From assembly GCF_001882345.1 (NCBI RefSeq), contig NZ_MINL01000001.1, positions 3,729,852 to 3,793,851 of the forward strand: a DNA stretch of 64,000 nt, written 5' to 3'. The stretch comes from Halomonas sp. QHL1 (GTDB lineage: Bacteria > Pseudomonadota > Gammaproteobacteria > Pseudomonadales > Halomonadaceae). The position numbers and the translations under genes were made by a program. Positions 8,137 to 17,091 of this stretch are shown piece after piece. Under the pieces are notes generated by a model. The model was not told the origin of the DNA, ran no database searches, and worked only from the letters and a program-made list of their open reading frames with translations. Numbering within the stretch: the stretch's first letter is position 1; the number at the start of each line of letters is the position of its first letter.

Positions 8137-9417
8137 ATGGGTCTGATTATTCTTTTCGGGATCTTTTTCTTAGGCCTTATAGTCGGCGCGCCGGTTGCTT
8201 TTGCTGTCGGATTGGCCGCCGTTGTGACCTTCCTTTATGAAGGCTTGCCGCTATTTGTAGCCTTTCAACGTATCCTATCCGGTATTTCCGTTTTTTCACT
8301 GCTTGCGATTCCCTTCTTTATCTTTGCTGGTGAGTTAATGATGCACGGCGGTATCTCCACTCGCCTTGTGCGCTTGGCTTCAGCGATGGTGGGTAAGGTG
8401 CGCGGCGGTTTGGGAATGGTGAACATTAGCTCTTCAATGCTGTTCGGGGGGATCTCCGGTTCTGCAGTGGCGGACACCTCGGCGTTAGGTTCTATCCTAA
8501 TCCCGGTGATGAAAGAGAAGGGGTATGACGCTGACTATGCCGTCAACGTGACCGTGACCTCATCAATCGCGGGCGTAGTGATTCCCCCTAGCCATAATAT
8601 GATTCTTTATGCAGTTGCGGCGGGTGGTGGTATCTCCGTTACCCAACTGTTTATCGCCGGTATTGTCCCAGGCATTTTGATGTGTATCAGCTTAGCCGTT
8701 GCAGCCTATATCGTGGCGGTGAAGCGTGGCTATAAAGGCGAAACCTTTCCTGGTTGGAATGCGCTAATTATCAGCTTTTTTGCCTCTCTGCCTGGCCTGA
8801 TGACCGCAGTGATTATCGTCGGCGGGGTGCTCTCGGGCATTCTAACCGTGACTGAGTCAGGTGCCTTCGGGGCTATCTACGCGATTGTGGTGACCGGTCT
8901 GGTTTACCGTGAATTGACCTGGGCCTCTTTCAAAGCCGCTGTTGTTCAGTCGGTAAAAACCACCTCGCTGGTGATGATTTTAGTTGGGTGTGCATCGGCA
9001 TTCTCTTACCTGTTGGCGCTCTACAATGTTCCGGAAATGCTGACGACAGGGCTGATGGCTATTTCCGATAAGCCGCTGGTTATTTTCCTTATGCTTAATA
9101 TCATCCTATTGATTTTAGGCATGATCATGGACATGGCGGCGTTAATCCTTATTTGCACGCCTATTTTTCTGCCGGTAGCTATGCAGTTCGGCATGGATCC
9201 GATCCAGTTCGGCATTATTTTGATGATGAACCTGGGGCTAGGGCTGTGTACGCCACCCGTAGGTGCTTGTCTGTTTGTCGGCTGTGTAATTGGCAAAATT
9301 AAAATCGAGGAGGCGGTTCGCACGATCTGGCCGTTCTTCTTAGCGCTGTTTGTGGCCCTGATGCTGGTGACTTATGTACCCGCTATCTCTTTGACGCTGC
9401 CCAGCTTTTTCCAATAA
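8137..9417 (+). CDS. TRAP transporter large permease subunit (DctM type)
   Basis: A 426-residue permease with about twelve hydrophobic segments and DctM hallmarks: IPFFIFAGELMMHGGIS, SSMLFGGISGSAVADTSALG, VIPPSHNMILYA, MIMDMAALILICTPIFLP and GLCTPPVGACLFVG. It forms the sodium-driven channel with the DctQ subunit and takes substrate from the receptor encoded two genes upstream. It is followed after 39 bases by the cycloisomerase gene in the same operon. Confidence 0.93.
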   Translation: MGLIILFGIFFLGLIVGAPVAFAVGLAAVVTFLYEGLPLFVAFQRILSGISVFSLLAIPFFIFAGELMMHGGISTRLVRLASAMVGKVRGGLGMVNISSSMLFGGISGSAVADTSALGSILIPVMKEKGYDADYAVNVTVTSSIAGVVIPPSHNMILYAVAAGGGISVTQLFIAGIVPGILMCISLAVAAYIVAVKRGYKGETFPGWNALIISFFASLPGLMTAVIIVGGVLSGILTVTESGAFGAIYAIVVTGLVYRELTWASFKAAVVQSVKTTSLVMILVGCASAFSYLLALYNVPEMLTTGLMAISDKPLVIFLMLNIILLILGMIMDMAALILICTPIFLPVAMQFGMDPIQFGIILMMNLGLGLCTPPVGACLFVGCVIGKIKIEEAVRTIWPFFLALFVALMLVTYVPAISLTLPSFFQ

Positions 9418-9456
9418 GGGCGCTTTGAATAAAGCCGCGAAAAGGATATATCAATT

Positions 9457-10593
9457 ATGAAAGTCGTCGCCGTAAACACCCATATACTCGATTACCAACT
9501 TGAGACAGCGTTTGAGAGTGCTTCCATGCACTTTTCGCGGCGCCAGCACTGCCTAGTCGAAATCGTCTGCGATGATGGCACTATCGGCTGGGGTGAGTGC
9601 TTAGGGCCGGCTAAGCCTAACGCAGCGATTGTGGAGGTCTACGCGCAATCGCTAGTCGGTGAAGACCCGCTGCAAACTGAAAAAACTTGGCTAACCCTTT
9701 ATAACCGTTTGCGCGACCAAGGCCAGCGCGGCTTAACTGTGACGGCCTTGAGCGGTATTGATATTGCGCTGTGGGATATCAAAGGAAAGCACTTTGGCGT
9801 GCCGATCTCAACGCTGCTAGGCGGGCGCTTTCGCAAGAGCGTGCGCGCTTACGCAACCGGTTCGTTCGCTCGGGCAGGGGTTGATCGGGTAACCGATATC
9901 GCCGCGGAAGTGGCAGGCTACCGCCGCGAAGGCTTTCACGCCGTCAAGATTAAAATCGGCTTCGACGTCGAAGAGGATCTGGAAGTGATTGCCGCCGTGC
10001 GCGATGCCATTGGGCCGGATATGCGCATGATGATCGATGCCAATCATGGTTACGATTACCTGGAGGCGATCGAACTGGGGCAGCGCGCAGCACCGTTTGG
10101 CATTGATTGGTTTGAAGAGCCTGTGTTGCCAGAGCAAATTTCTACCTACGAAGCCGTTCGCGCTGGTCAGCCGATCCCCGTTGCCAGTGGTGAAAACTGG
10201 CACGGTCGCTATGCCATGCAGGAGCCGTTGTCCCGTCGTGCGGTAGATATTGTGCAACCGGATATTTGTGGCGTAGGTGGTTTTAGCGAAATGCGTCGGG
10301 TCGCTGATATGGCGGCCATGCACGGCGTGCGTTTGGTGCCCCACGTATGGGGGACCGCGGTATGTTTGGCAGCCAGCTTGCAGTTTATGGCAGCGCTGCC
10401 GCCCAACCCGCCGCGCCGCAGGCCTATCGAGCCCATTATGGAATTCGACCGCACCGAGAACCCCTTCCGACAGGCTATTGTTCAAACGCCCCTCGAACAT
10501 AACCAGGGCGTGATGACGATCCCTGATGGCCCAGGGTTGGGTATTGAAATTAACCGTGATGCGCTATCCACCTACGCTCTTAGGGAGAAATAA
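9457..10593 (+). CDS. gci: D-galactarolactone cycloisomerase
   Basis: Enolase-superfamily enzyme (378 residues) that opens D-galactaro-1,4-lactone, or D-glucaro-1,4-lactone, to 5-dehydro-4-deoxy-D-glucarate. It closely follows the Agrobacterium enzyme as I remember it: FESASMHFSRR, WGECLGPAKPNAA, DQGQRGLT, ALSGIDIALWDIKGKH, then HAVKIKIGF (KxK lysines), MIDANHGY, DWFEEPV and ASGENWHGR metal sites. VPHVWGT carries the catalytic histidine, and IEPIMEFDRTENPFR closes the protein. The ribosome site is AAAGGA. It is followed two bases later by the lactone isomerase gene, its pathway partner. Confidence 0.9.
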   Translation: MKVVAVNTHILDYQLETAFESASMHFSRRQHCLVEIVCDDGTIGWGECLGPAKPNAAIVEVYAQSLVGEDPLQTEKTWLTLYNRLRDQGQRGLTVTALSGIDIALWDIKGKHFGVPISTLLGGRFRKSVRAYATGSFARAGVDRVTDIAAEVAGYRREGFHAVKIKIGFDVEEDLEVIAAVRDAIGPDMRMMIDANHGYDYLEAIELGQRAAPFGIDWFEEPVLPEQISTYEAVRAGQPIPVASGENWHGRYAMQEPLSRRAVDIVQPDICGVGGFSEMRRVADMAAMHGVRLVPHVWGTAVCLAASLQFMAALPPNPPRRRPIEPIMEFDRTENPFRQAIVQTPLEHNQGVMTIPDGPGLGIEINRDALSTYALREK

Positions 10594-10595
10594 CC

Positions 10596-11456
10596 TTGTC
10601 TATCCCCGCCAATACACGTCCATTAACAGGTTCGCCGCCACGCTTGAAGGCGCCCGCGGGGGCAACCGATTGCCACGTTCACTTGTACATACCCGGCTAT
10701 GAAGCGCAGCCAGGCGGCCCCAAGATTCCTGAACTGGCAACGGTTGCCGATTACCAAGCCCTTCAAAAGTGGCTCTCGCTAGAGCGTGTTGTGGTGACCC
10801 AACCCAATGCCTACCAGTTTGATAACCGCGCGATTTTACAAGGCGTGTCGGAAATCGGACAGGATCGCGCACGGGCGATTGTGGCGGTAGCGCCGGATGC
10901 CTCTGAATCAGAGATTGAAGCAATGCACAGCCAAGGCGCTCGTGGCGCCAGGATCATGCAACTACCCGGCGGCGCCGTGGGAATAGACGGGCTGTCTGCG
11001 GTTGAGGAGCGTATACGTGCGTTTGGCTGGCACTTAATGGTGCAGTTCAATGGCCGTGAGATAGACGATTACATGGCCACGCTGAAATCAATCAAAACCG
11101 ATTACATCATCGACCACATTGGCAAGTTTATGCCGCCTGTGGCTGCCGATGATCCCCGCGTTGATCAAATACTCAGCCTGCTGGATAACGGTAATGCATG
11201 GATAAAAATTTGCGCTGGTTATGAAAGCAGCCTAAGCGGCGGGCCTGAATATGGCGATGTCGGCCCCATCGCTAAGCGGTTAATCCAGCACGCTCCTGAG
11301 CGTGTGATCTGGGGCTCAAACTGGCCGCATGTCGGCGTACCCAGAGAGCAGTATCCTGACGATGCCGAACAGCTCGATGTATTGCTGCATTGGGCAGACG
11401 AGAGCACCCGTCAAAAGATTCTGGTGGATAACCCTGCCGCGCTATACGGCTTCTAA
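10596..11456 (+). CDS. gli: D-galactarolactone isomerase (amidohydrolase family)
   Basis: A 286-residue TIM-barrel amidohydrolase-2 protein. It has DCHVHLY near the N-terminus (metal-type motif), RGARIMQLPGG, DHIGKF, WGSNWPHVG and an ALYGF end. In Agrobacterium the enzyme next to Gci converts galactaro-1,5-lactone, the product of uronate dehydrogenase, to the 1,4-lactone used by Gci. Gene order gci-gli-udh here matches that role. The start is an unusual TTG behind GGGAG, two bases after the gci stop, implying translational coupling and low output. Other amidohydrolases of this family hydrolyse lactones, so hydrolase activity is an alternative. Confidence 0.82.
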   Translation: MSIPANTRPLTGSPPRLKAPAGATDCHVHLYIPGYEAQPGGPKIPELATVADYQALQKWLSLERVVVTQPNAYQFDNRAILQGVSEIGQDRARAIVAVAPDASESEIEAMHSQGARGARIMQLPGGAVGIDGLSAVEERIRAFGWHLMVQFNGREIDDYMATLKSIKTDYIIDHIGKFMPPVAADDPRVDQILSLLDNGNAWIKICAGYESSLSGGPEYGDVGPIAKRLIQHAPERVIWGSNWPHVGVPREQYPDDAEQLDVLLHWADESTRQKILVDNPAALYGF

Positions 11457-11493
11457 GTCAGTTCGTCATTTTATAAAATAGTAAGGAGTTTAT

Positions 11494-12294
11494 ATGTTAA
11501 ATCGAATTTTAGTTACCGGCGCGGCCGGGGGGCTGGGGAAAAGCCTGCGGCCTCATCTATCTAAACTCGCCAAGCATGTTCGGCTCTCCGATATTGCTGA
11601 TTTAGGCACCGCAGGTGAAGGCGAGGAGTTAGTTCAAGCCGATCTTAGCGATGTGCAAGCCGTGGCGGATCTAGTGCGCGATTGCGACGGTATCGTTCAC
11701 CTAGGCGGGATGTCGGTAGAGAGCCCCTGGGAATCGATTTTGCAGGCCAATATCATGGGGACTTACCACCTCTATGAGGCGGCCCGGAAACAGGGTAAGC
11801 CGCGAATAGTGTTTGCCAGCTCCAACCACACCATCGGTTTTTATGAGCGTAATCAACTGATAGACAATCAGGTAGTGCAAAAACCCGACTCATTGTATGG
11901 CGTGTCAAAATGCTTTGGTGAAAACCTCGCTAGCCTGTATCACGACAAATTTGGAGTAGAGACCCTGAGCGTTAGAATTGGCTCCTGCTTCGATAAGCCA
12001 GCCGATACCCGTATGATGGCCACGTGGCTGAGTCTGGCGGATTTCGTCAGTCTATTGCAGCGTGCTTTTGTAACACCGCGTTTAGGGTATACGGTGATCT
12101 ACGGTGCGTCGGATAATGCTGAAAAGTGGTGGGACAATTCCCATGCCAGCTTCTTAGGCTGGGTACCTAAAGACAGCTCTGAGCCTTGGCGGGAAGAGAC
12201 CGAACAGCATGATCGCGATATTGATGGCAATGATTTAGCAGTGCGTTATCAGGGCGGTAAATTCACCAAATCAGGCCACCCTGACGACGCGTGA
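11494..12294 (+). CDS. udh: uronate dehydrogenase
   Basis: NAD-dependent short-chain-type dehydrogenase (266 residues) oxidising D-galacturonate and D-glucuronate to aldaro-1,5-lactones, the entry step. The Rossmann motif VTGAAGGLGK is at the N-terminus, then HLGGMSVE and VFASSNHTIGFY with the active serine. YGVSKCFGE supplies the Tyr-x3-Lys pair, and RIGSCF follows. The ribosome site is AAGGAG. It is the last gene of the kdgD operon, followed by the operator and the regulator gene. Confidence 0.92.
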   Translation: MLNRILVTGAAGGLGKSLRPHLSKLAKHVRLSDIADLGTAGEGEELVQADLSDVQAVADLVRDCDGIVHLGGMSVESPWESILQANIMGTYHLYEAARKQGKPRIVFASSNHTIGFYERNQLIDNQVVQKPDSLYGVSKCFGENLASLYHDKFGVETLSVRIGSCFDKPADTRMMATWLSLADFVSLLQRAFVTPRLGYTVIYGASDNAEKWWDNSHASFLGWVPKDSSEPWREETEQHDRDIDGNDLAVRYQGGKFTKSGHPDDA

Positions 12295-12311
12295 TGGTAC
12301 TTAAAAGAGCT

Positions 12312-12335
12312 AGGTTGTACGATATAATACAACCT
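12312..12335 (+). promoter_or_regulatory. symmetric operator overlapping the gntR -10 box
   Basis: Arms AGGTTGTA and TACAACCT (8 bases each, fully complementary) flank an 8-base centre. TATAAT at 12323-12328 lies within, so binding would cover the -10 box of the regulator gene. The core TTGTA-N8-TAC recurs before gudD and kdgD. This indicates self-repression by the FadR-type protein encoded 25 bases downstream. Confidence 0.75.
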
Positions 12336-12359
12336 GGACTTTAACGAAGGATAGCTTTC

Positions 12360-13115
12360 ATGGCCAAACCTAGCGCAACGGCATCTGCCCTAAAACCGCT
12401 TCAAGTAAGTAAAGTGACGCAGCAGGGAAGCTTGTCCGTGCACGTGGCTGACCAATTGGAAGCGTTGATTACTCAAGGAAAAGTCGCGGTGGGGGAGAAA
12501 CTGCCCACTGAGAACAGCCTGTGTGACTCCTTTGGCGTTAGCCGCACGGTGATCCGTGAGGCGATTACCCACCTTAAATCCCTAGGGCTGGTGGAGACCC
12601 GGCGTGGCGTAGGCACCTCAGTGCTGCGCTCTTCTACGGTAGAGGCGCGGCCTGCAGAGCGCATAAATCCCACTACCGTAGAAGATATCTTGCACCTGCT
12701 GGAACTGCGGCTAACCTTAGAACCAGCGGCGGCTGAACTGGCTGCCTTACGCTATGACGATGAAGATCGTCAGCGGCTCGAGGCGCAGCACCTTGCCTTT
12801 AGCAATGCATATACTGCGAAAACTCAAGCTCGTGAAGAGGATTATCTGTTTCACTTTGCCATTGCCACGGCGACCAAAAATCCCTTCTTCCAATCTTTTT
12901 ACAAGCAGTGGAGCCAGAGCGTGATTCCCCGTGCAAAGCTGCTGAGTATTGATATTAATCCGATCTCTTCTGAACGCTATTTAGAGCGAGTTCAGGAAGA
13001 GCACAGCTATATTCTCGAAGCTATTCTTTCCCGCGATGCGCAAGCTGCCCGCGAAACGATGTTTCAGCACCTTAACCGGGCGCGCAACACGTATGCCCAG
13101 TATCTGGAAAAGTAG
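12360..13115 (+). CDS. FadR-subfamily GntR regulator of the uronate genes
   Basis: A 251-residue GntR regulator. The N-terminal winged helix (about residues 20-85) shows VADQLEALITQGKVAVGEKLPTE, then LCDSFGVSRTVIREAITHLKSLGLVETRRGVGT. The all-helical FCD domain (about 105-240) shows LLELRLTLEPAAAELAA and FHFAIATATKNPFF with acidic and histidine ligand-site residues. The ribosome site is GAAGGA. Its own promoter and those of gudD and kdgD carry the same operator-like sequence, so it probably represses the pathway and is released by a uronate or aldarate intermediate. The effector is not known. Confidence 0.88.
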   Translation: MAKPSATASALKPLQVSKVTQQGSLSVHVADQLEALITQGKVAVGEKLPTENSLCDSFGVSRTVIREAITHLKSLGLVETRRGVGTSVLRSSTVEARPAERINPTTVEDILHLLELRLTLEPAAAELAALRYDDEDRQRLEAQHLAFSNAYTAKTQAREEDYLFHFAIATATKNPFFQSFYKQWSQSVIPRAKLLSIDINPISSERYLERVQEEHSYILEAILSRDAQAARETMFQHLNRARNTYAQYLEK

Positions 13116-13187
13116 TATCGCGGACAGTAGCAACGTGACAAGTGATATTGCGACCAGTGATATCACTGACCATATGAGGAGCGACGT

Positions 13188-14762
13188 ATGACAATGCGAG
13201 GCGAAATGCTGATTGGTCAACAATCAGTGACCGGCACTCAAGCCAACATTCAAGCGGTTAACCCTGCCACCGGCGAAAAGCTAGAACCTAGCTATATTGG
13301 CGGCAGCCGGGCACACGTTGAGCAAGCCTGCGAACTGGCTGAAACGGCCTATGCCACCTACCGCGAAACGTCGCCCGAAGAGCGCGCTACGTTTCTTGAA
13401 ACCATCGCCAGCGAAATAGAAGCCATCGGCAGCGAGCTGGTTGAGCGCGCCATGGCTGAAACGGGTCTGCCTCAAGCACGCATTGAGGGCGAGCGGGGCA
13501 GAACCTGCGGGCAGCTGCGGTTGTTCGCTTCAGTCGTACGTGCCGGTGAATGGCTTGATGTACGTATTGATCCGGCGATGCCTGATCGTCAGCCGCTGCC
13601 GCGTGCTGATTTGCGTCAGCGCCATATCGCCCTGGGGCCTGTCGCTGTATTCGGGGCCAGCAACTTTCCGCTGGCGTTCTCAGTCGCGGGGGGCGATACC
13701 GCTTCGGCCCTAGCAGCTGGCTGCCCGGTAGTGGTTAAAGGCCACTCAGCGCACCCTGGTACTTCTGAGCTGGTAGGACAGGCGATCCAAAAAGCCGTGA
13801 AAGCCTGCAACTTACATGAAGGCGTGTTCTCGCTGCTGTTTGGTGCCGGTAACGAAATCGGCCAGGCGCTGGTCGATGATCCGCGCATCCAAGCCGTTGG
13901 TTTCACCGGCTCGCGCAGTGGTGGTATGGCGCTAATGAAAACGGCGCAAGCACGGCCCCAGCCGATCCCGGTTTACGCTGAGATGAGCAGCATTAACCCG
14001 GTTTTCTTGCTACCGGCAGCGCTAAAAGCGCGCGGTAAAGACTTGGGCGAGGCTTTTGTCGGTTCGCTCAATATGGGCGCGGGCCAGTTCTGCACCAACC
14101 CCGGTTTGGTTATCGCGGTAAAAGGCCCGGAGCTGGACGCCTTCATCGAGGCGGCACGTAGTGCAGTGGAAGCAAGCGGCGCGCAGACCATGCTAACGCC
14201 GGGTATCCACCGGGCCTATCAAGAGGGCGTATCCAGCTTAAGCGGCGAAGCCAAAGTGCGTGAAATTGCCCGTGGCCAAACCGGTAGCGACTATCAGTGC
14301 CAGACAGGTCTGTTTGCTGCCTCCGCAAGCGATTTCCTCGCATCAGAAGCGCTGCAGGCGGAAGTGTTCGGCGCCACCTCGCTGGTTGTTGAGTGCGACG
14401 ATGCGGCGGATGTAAAACGTGTTGCTGAACAGCTAGAAGGCCAGCTCACCGCCACGCTGCATATGGACGACGCCGACCTGGATGCCGCTAAAGCGCTGCT
14501 GCCCACCCTTGAGCGTAAAGCAGGACGTATCCTCGCCAATGGTTGGCCCACCGGTGTCGAGGTGTGTCATGCCATGGTACACGGCGGACCGTTCCCGGCT
14601 ACGTCTGATTCGCGCACGACCTCTGTCGGTTCGGCGGCTATTCACCGCTTCTTACGTCCGGTCTGTTACCAGTCCCTGCCCGAAGGCTTGTTGCCCGAGG
14701 CGCTTAAAGAGGGCAACCCGCTGAAGGTATCGCGGTTAGTTGACGGTAAACGCGAACTTTAA
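13188..14762 (+). CDS. 2-oxoglutarate-semialdehyde dehydrogenase
   Basis: Aldehyde dehydrogenase of 524 residues that oxidises 2-oxoglutarate semialdehyde to 2-oxoglutarate with NAD(P), the last step of this pathway. [48 protein letters not shown] (general-base glutamate) and [10 protein letters not shown] (catalytic cysteine) appear in order. The segment [17 protein letters not shown] is typical of the KGSADH group. The ribosome site is GAGGAG. It lies between the regulator gene and a strong terminator. Confidence 0.9.
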   Translation: MTMRGEMLIGQQSVTGTQANIQAVNPATGEKLEPSYIGGSRAHVEQACELAETAYATYRETSPEERATFLETIASEIEAIGSELVERAMAETGLPQARIEGERGRTCGQLRLFASVVRAGEWLDVRIDPAMPDRQPLPRADLRQRHIALGPVAVFGASNFPLAFSVAGGDTASALAAGCPVVVKGHSAHPGTSELVGQAIQKAVKACNLHEGVFSLLFGAGNEIGQALVDDPRIQAVGFTGSRSGGMALMKTAQARPQPIPVYAEMSSINPVFLLPAALKARGKDLGEAFVGSLNMGAGQFCTNPGLVIAVKGPELDAFIEAARSAVEASGAQTMLTPGIHRAYQEGVSSLSGEAKVREIARGQTGSDYQCQTGLFAASASDFLASEALQAEVFGATSLVVECDDAADVKRVAEQLEGQLTATLHMDDADLDAAKALLPTLERKAGRILANGWPTGVEVCHAMVHGGPFPATSDSRTTSVGSAAIHRFLRPVCYQSLPEGLLPEALKEGNPLKVSRLVDGKREL

Positions 14763-14790
14763 AAGATAACTGCCACTATTGCGGTTCAAA

Positions 14791-14816
14791 AGCAGGCATT
14801 GATTGCCTGCTTTTTT
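14791..14816 (+). terminator. intrinsic terminator after the semialdehyde dehydrogenase
   Basis: AGCAGGCA / TGCCTGCT stem (14791-14798 with 14804-14811), loop TTGAT, followed by TTTTT. It is about 30 bases after the stop and ends the transcription unit. Confidence 0.88.
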
Positions 14817-14877
14817 AGTTCGTTTTTAAATACGTTTGTTAAATATAAGTAATAACGAGAGTTGGGAAGGTAATTTA

Positions 14878-15894
14878 ATGAGTGATGATATTACTATTTC
14901 TCTACAAGAAGCCGAGGCGCTGAGTAACCAAGTGCTCACCCATAATGGCTTTAGTCAGCCCCACGCCGACGCGATTACGCGCAGCGTCATGGCGGCTCAG
15001 CGTGATGAGTGCCATTCCCACGGTTTATACCGGCTCATTGGGTGTGTCCAAACCGCTTTGAACGGCGGTGTTGATACCCAAGCCGAGCCAACTATCACTG
15101 ACCAGGCAGCAAGTGTCGTTAAAGTTAATGCTAATAAGGGCTGCTCGTTGTTGTCGTTTGAAATGGGTAAGCCGCATTTGATCGAGAAAGCCAAACGCAG
15201 CGGGATTGCTGCGCTTGCCATTAATAACAGCTTCCACTTTTCTGCGCTGTGGCCCGAGGTTGAAGCGCTTTCAGCCGAAGGACTGGTAGCGTTAGCGATG
15301 ACCCCTAGCCACGCCTTTGTTGCGCCAGCGGGCGGTACTTCGCCCCTTTTCGGCACCAACCCCATCGCTTTCTCTTGGCCACGCCCTGGGAATACGCCCT
15401 ATACGTTTGATTTTGCCACCAGCGTGGTCGCCCGTGGCGAGATAGAGCTGCATCGGCGAGCGGGTAAAACGATCCCCGAAGGGTGGGCGATTGATAATAA
15501 AGGGAACTCGACGACTGACCCTGTGGCAGCACTCGCTGGCGCTATGTTGCCCTTTGGCAGCTATAAAGGCTCTGCGCTTTCCACCATGGTAGAGCTGCTG
15601 GCGGGCCCGCTGATTGGCGACCTGCTGGGCCATGAAACCCAAGCAGCGAATGCTGAGAAAACCGGCAAGCCGTTTCATGGCGAGCTAATTATTGCGATGT
15701 CGCCCGAGGCTTTTCTAGGTAACGACGCAGAAAGCCATCTCAAGCACGCTGAAGTCCTTTTCGAAGGCATTCTGGGCCAAGGTGCGCGCTTGCCTTCCCA
15801 GCGCCGCTTTGAGGCAAGGGAAAGAAGCCAAGTAAACGGCATTACTTTCCCTAAAGCGCTTTATGACGAGCTCGACGCACTTACTGTCCAATAA
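14878..15894 (+). CDS. Ldh/MDH-family reductase, DpkA-like
   Basis: A 338-residue member of the NAD(P)H-dependent malate/L-lactate dehydrogenase-like family (YlbC/YiaK/DpkA). It shows AAQRDECHSHGLYRL with the catalytic histidine, INNSFHFSALWP, PLFGTNPIAFSWP, DFATSVVARGEIE and LPFGSYKGSALS. The detailed pattern is closest to delta1-piperideine/pyrroline-2-carboxylate reductases as remembered. These act in proline, hydroxyproline and lysine metabolism, so the link to uronates would be the shared product 2-oxoglutarate semialdehyde. The start at 14878 has GGAAGG upstream. A 2,3-diketogulonate reductase-type role is an alternative. Confidence 0.72.
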   Translation: MSDDITISLQEAEALSNQVLTHNGFSQPHADAITRSVMAAQRDECHSHGLYRLIGCVQTALNGGVDTQAEPTITDQAASVVKVNANKGCSLLSFEMGKPHLIEKAKRSGIAALAINNSFHFSALWPEVEALSAEGLVALAMTPSHAFVAPAGGTSPLFGTNPIAFSWPRPGNTPYTFDFATSVVARGEIELHRRAGKTIPEGWAIDNKGNSTTDPVAALAGAMLPFGSYKGSALSTMVELLAGPLIGDLLGHETQAANAEKTGKPFHGELIIAMSPEAFLGNDAESHLKHAEVLFEGILGQGARLPSQRRFEARERSQVNGITFPKALYDELDALTVQ

Positions 15895-15980
15895 CCGCGT
15901 TACCCATAATGCGATCCAGGCATTGTTGGTGAAATTGTTGATGAGATTGTTGGTGAGAGTAGGGGTAAGAGGGAACAATC

Positions 15981-16928
15981 ATGCTTGAAATATTAGCCAT
16001 CACCACACCGATATTTTTAATTATCGGTATGGGTTATGTGGCTATGCTCTTGAAGATCGTTAGCCGGGAGCAGATGCAGGGTGTCGGAAGCTTCGTGATG
16101 TACTTTGCGCTACCTGCCTTAGTGATTCGTGCCCTGACGCAAAATCCGCTCGAGGAAGTGTTTAACGTAGACTATTTGTTGGCCTATGGATTAGGGTCGG
16201 TGATCATCTTCTCACTGGCCTTATGGCTAGCCGTTTCTATAAAGAAAAAATCCCTGCAAAACGGGGCTATGTTTGCCCTGGGGATGTCTGCCTCCAATAG
16301 CGCTTTCACCGGCTATCCCGTCGCTGCAATGGTGTTAGGGCCGCCAGCGGTCACCTTTCTGACATTAAGTATGATTGTTGAGAACCTGCTGATCATACCC
16401 GCCGCGTTGATACTGGCGGAGATGGGGCGACAGTCGGGTGGCGGACTGTCTCGCACTCTTAAACAAACGGCTAGCCGGCTGATAAAAAATCCTGTCTTAA
16501 TGGCCATTTTCATCGGCGTAGTGATCGCTATGTCGGGGGTTAGCTTGCCGGGCCCAGTGTCCAAGGCGATTGATATGGTGGCTAACGCGGCAGGGCCTGC
16601 GGCACTCTTTGTTATAGGGGGGGCGATCTACGGCCTTCATGTACGCGGCGTGGTTATGGATGTCAGCCAAATTGTGGTGGGTAAACTCATTCTTCATCCG
16701 TTGGCTATCGTGTTGGCTTTTTTAATCATGCCCACGTCAGACCCGCTGCTTCTTGCGGGAGCGATACTCTTCGCTGCTGCACCCATGGCGAGTATCTATC
16801 CGCTGTTAGGCCAGCGTTACGGCATGGCAGACGTTGCCGCAGGCGCTTTAATGGCCGCCACCCTGGCGTCTTTTGTGACGTTCAGTGTGGTGATTGGGCT
16901 GATGAGCTATTTCGGGGTGCTCGCTTAG
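15981..16928 (+). CDS. AEC family permease
   Basis: A 315-residue inner-membrane protein with about ten hydrophobic segments of the auxin-efflux-carrier/malate-permease family. It opens with MLEILAITTPIFLIIGMGYVAM and contains SNSAFTGYPVAAMVLG, IKNPVLMAIFIGVV and a closing FAAAPMASIYPLLGQRYG. The ribosome site is AGAGGGA. It is 86 bases after the DpkA-like gene and probably co-transcribed. Members move small organic acids or amino-acid-like anions; the substrate cannot be read from the sequence. Confidence 0.82.
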   Translation: MLEILAITTPIFLIIGMGYVAMLLKIVSREQMQGVGSFVMYFALPALVIRALTQNPLEEVFNVDYLLAYGLGSVIIFSLALWLAVSIKKKSLQNGAMFALGMSASNSAFTGYPVAAMVLGPPAVTFLTLSMIVENLLIIPAALILAEMGRQSGGGLSRTLKQTASRLIKNPVLMAIFIGVVIAMSGVSLPGPVSKAIDMVANAAGPAALFVIGGAIYGLHVRGVVMDVSQIVVGKLILHPLAIVLAFLIMPTSDPLLLAGAILFAAAPMASIYPLLGQRYGMADVAAGALMAATLASFVTFSVVIGLMSYFGVLA

Positions 16929-17021
16929 TAGTCGCTTTTTACCCCTTTGTTTGGGGGCTGGTTAAAAAACTGTCTAGACTCGTTAAGTGAGCTTCGCAAT
17001 TGCAAGCCAACGCAGTACATC

Positions 17022-17046
17022 GGGCTAGAGTACTTTCTGGCTTTTT
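17022..17046 (+). terminator. terminator-like hairpin before the AGCS gene
   Basis: GCTAGA / TCTGGC stem with a six-base loop (one G-U pair), followed by TTTTT. It would end read-through from the AEC permease about 95 bases upstream. Confidence 0.55.
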
Positions 17047-17091
17047 CTAGCAGCCCGGGTGTGGACAAAAAACAAACTGGAGAGCATTTCC

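Noticed and set aside
9817..10500. 227-codon antisense ORF inside gci
   Set aside because: It lies wholly antisense to a well-matched enzyme gene; the composition is a shadow of codon bias and the product resembles nothing known.
16929..17091. Glycine-type riboswitch before the AGCS symporter
   Set aside because: Such switches occur before AGCS genes, but no tandem aptamer pattern is visible; only a short terminator-like hairpin is present.
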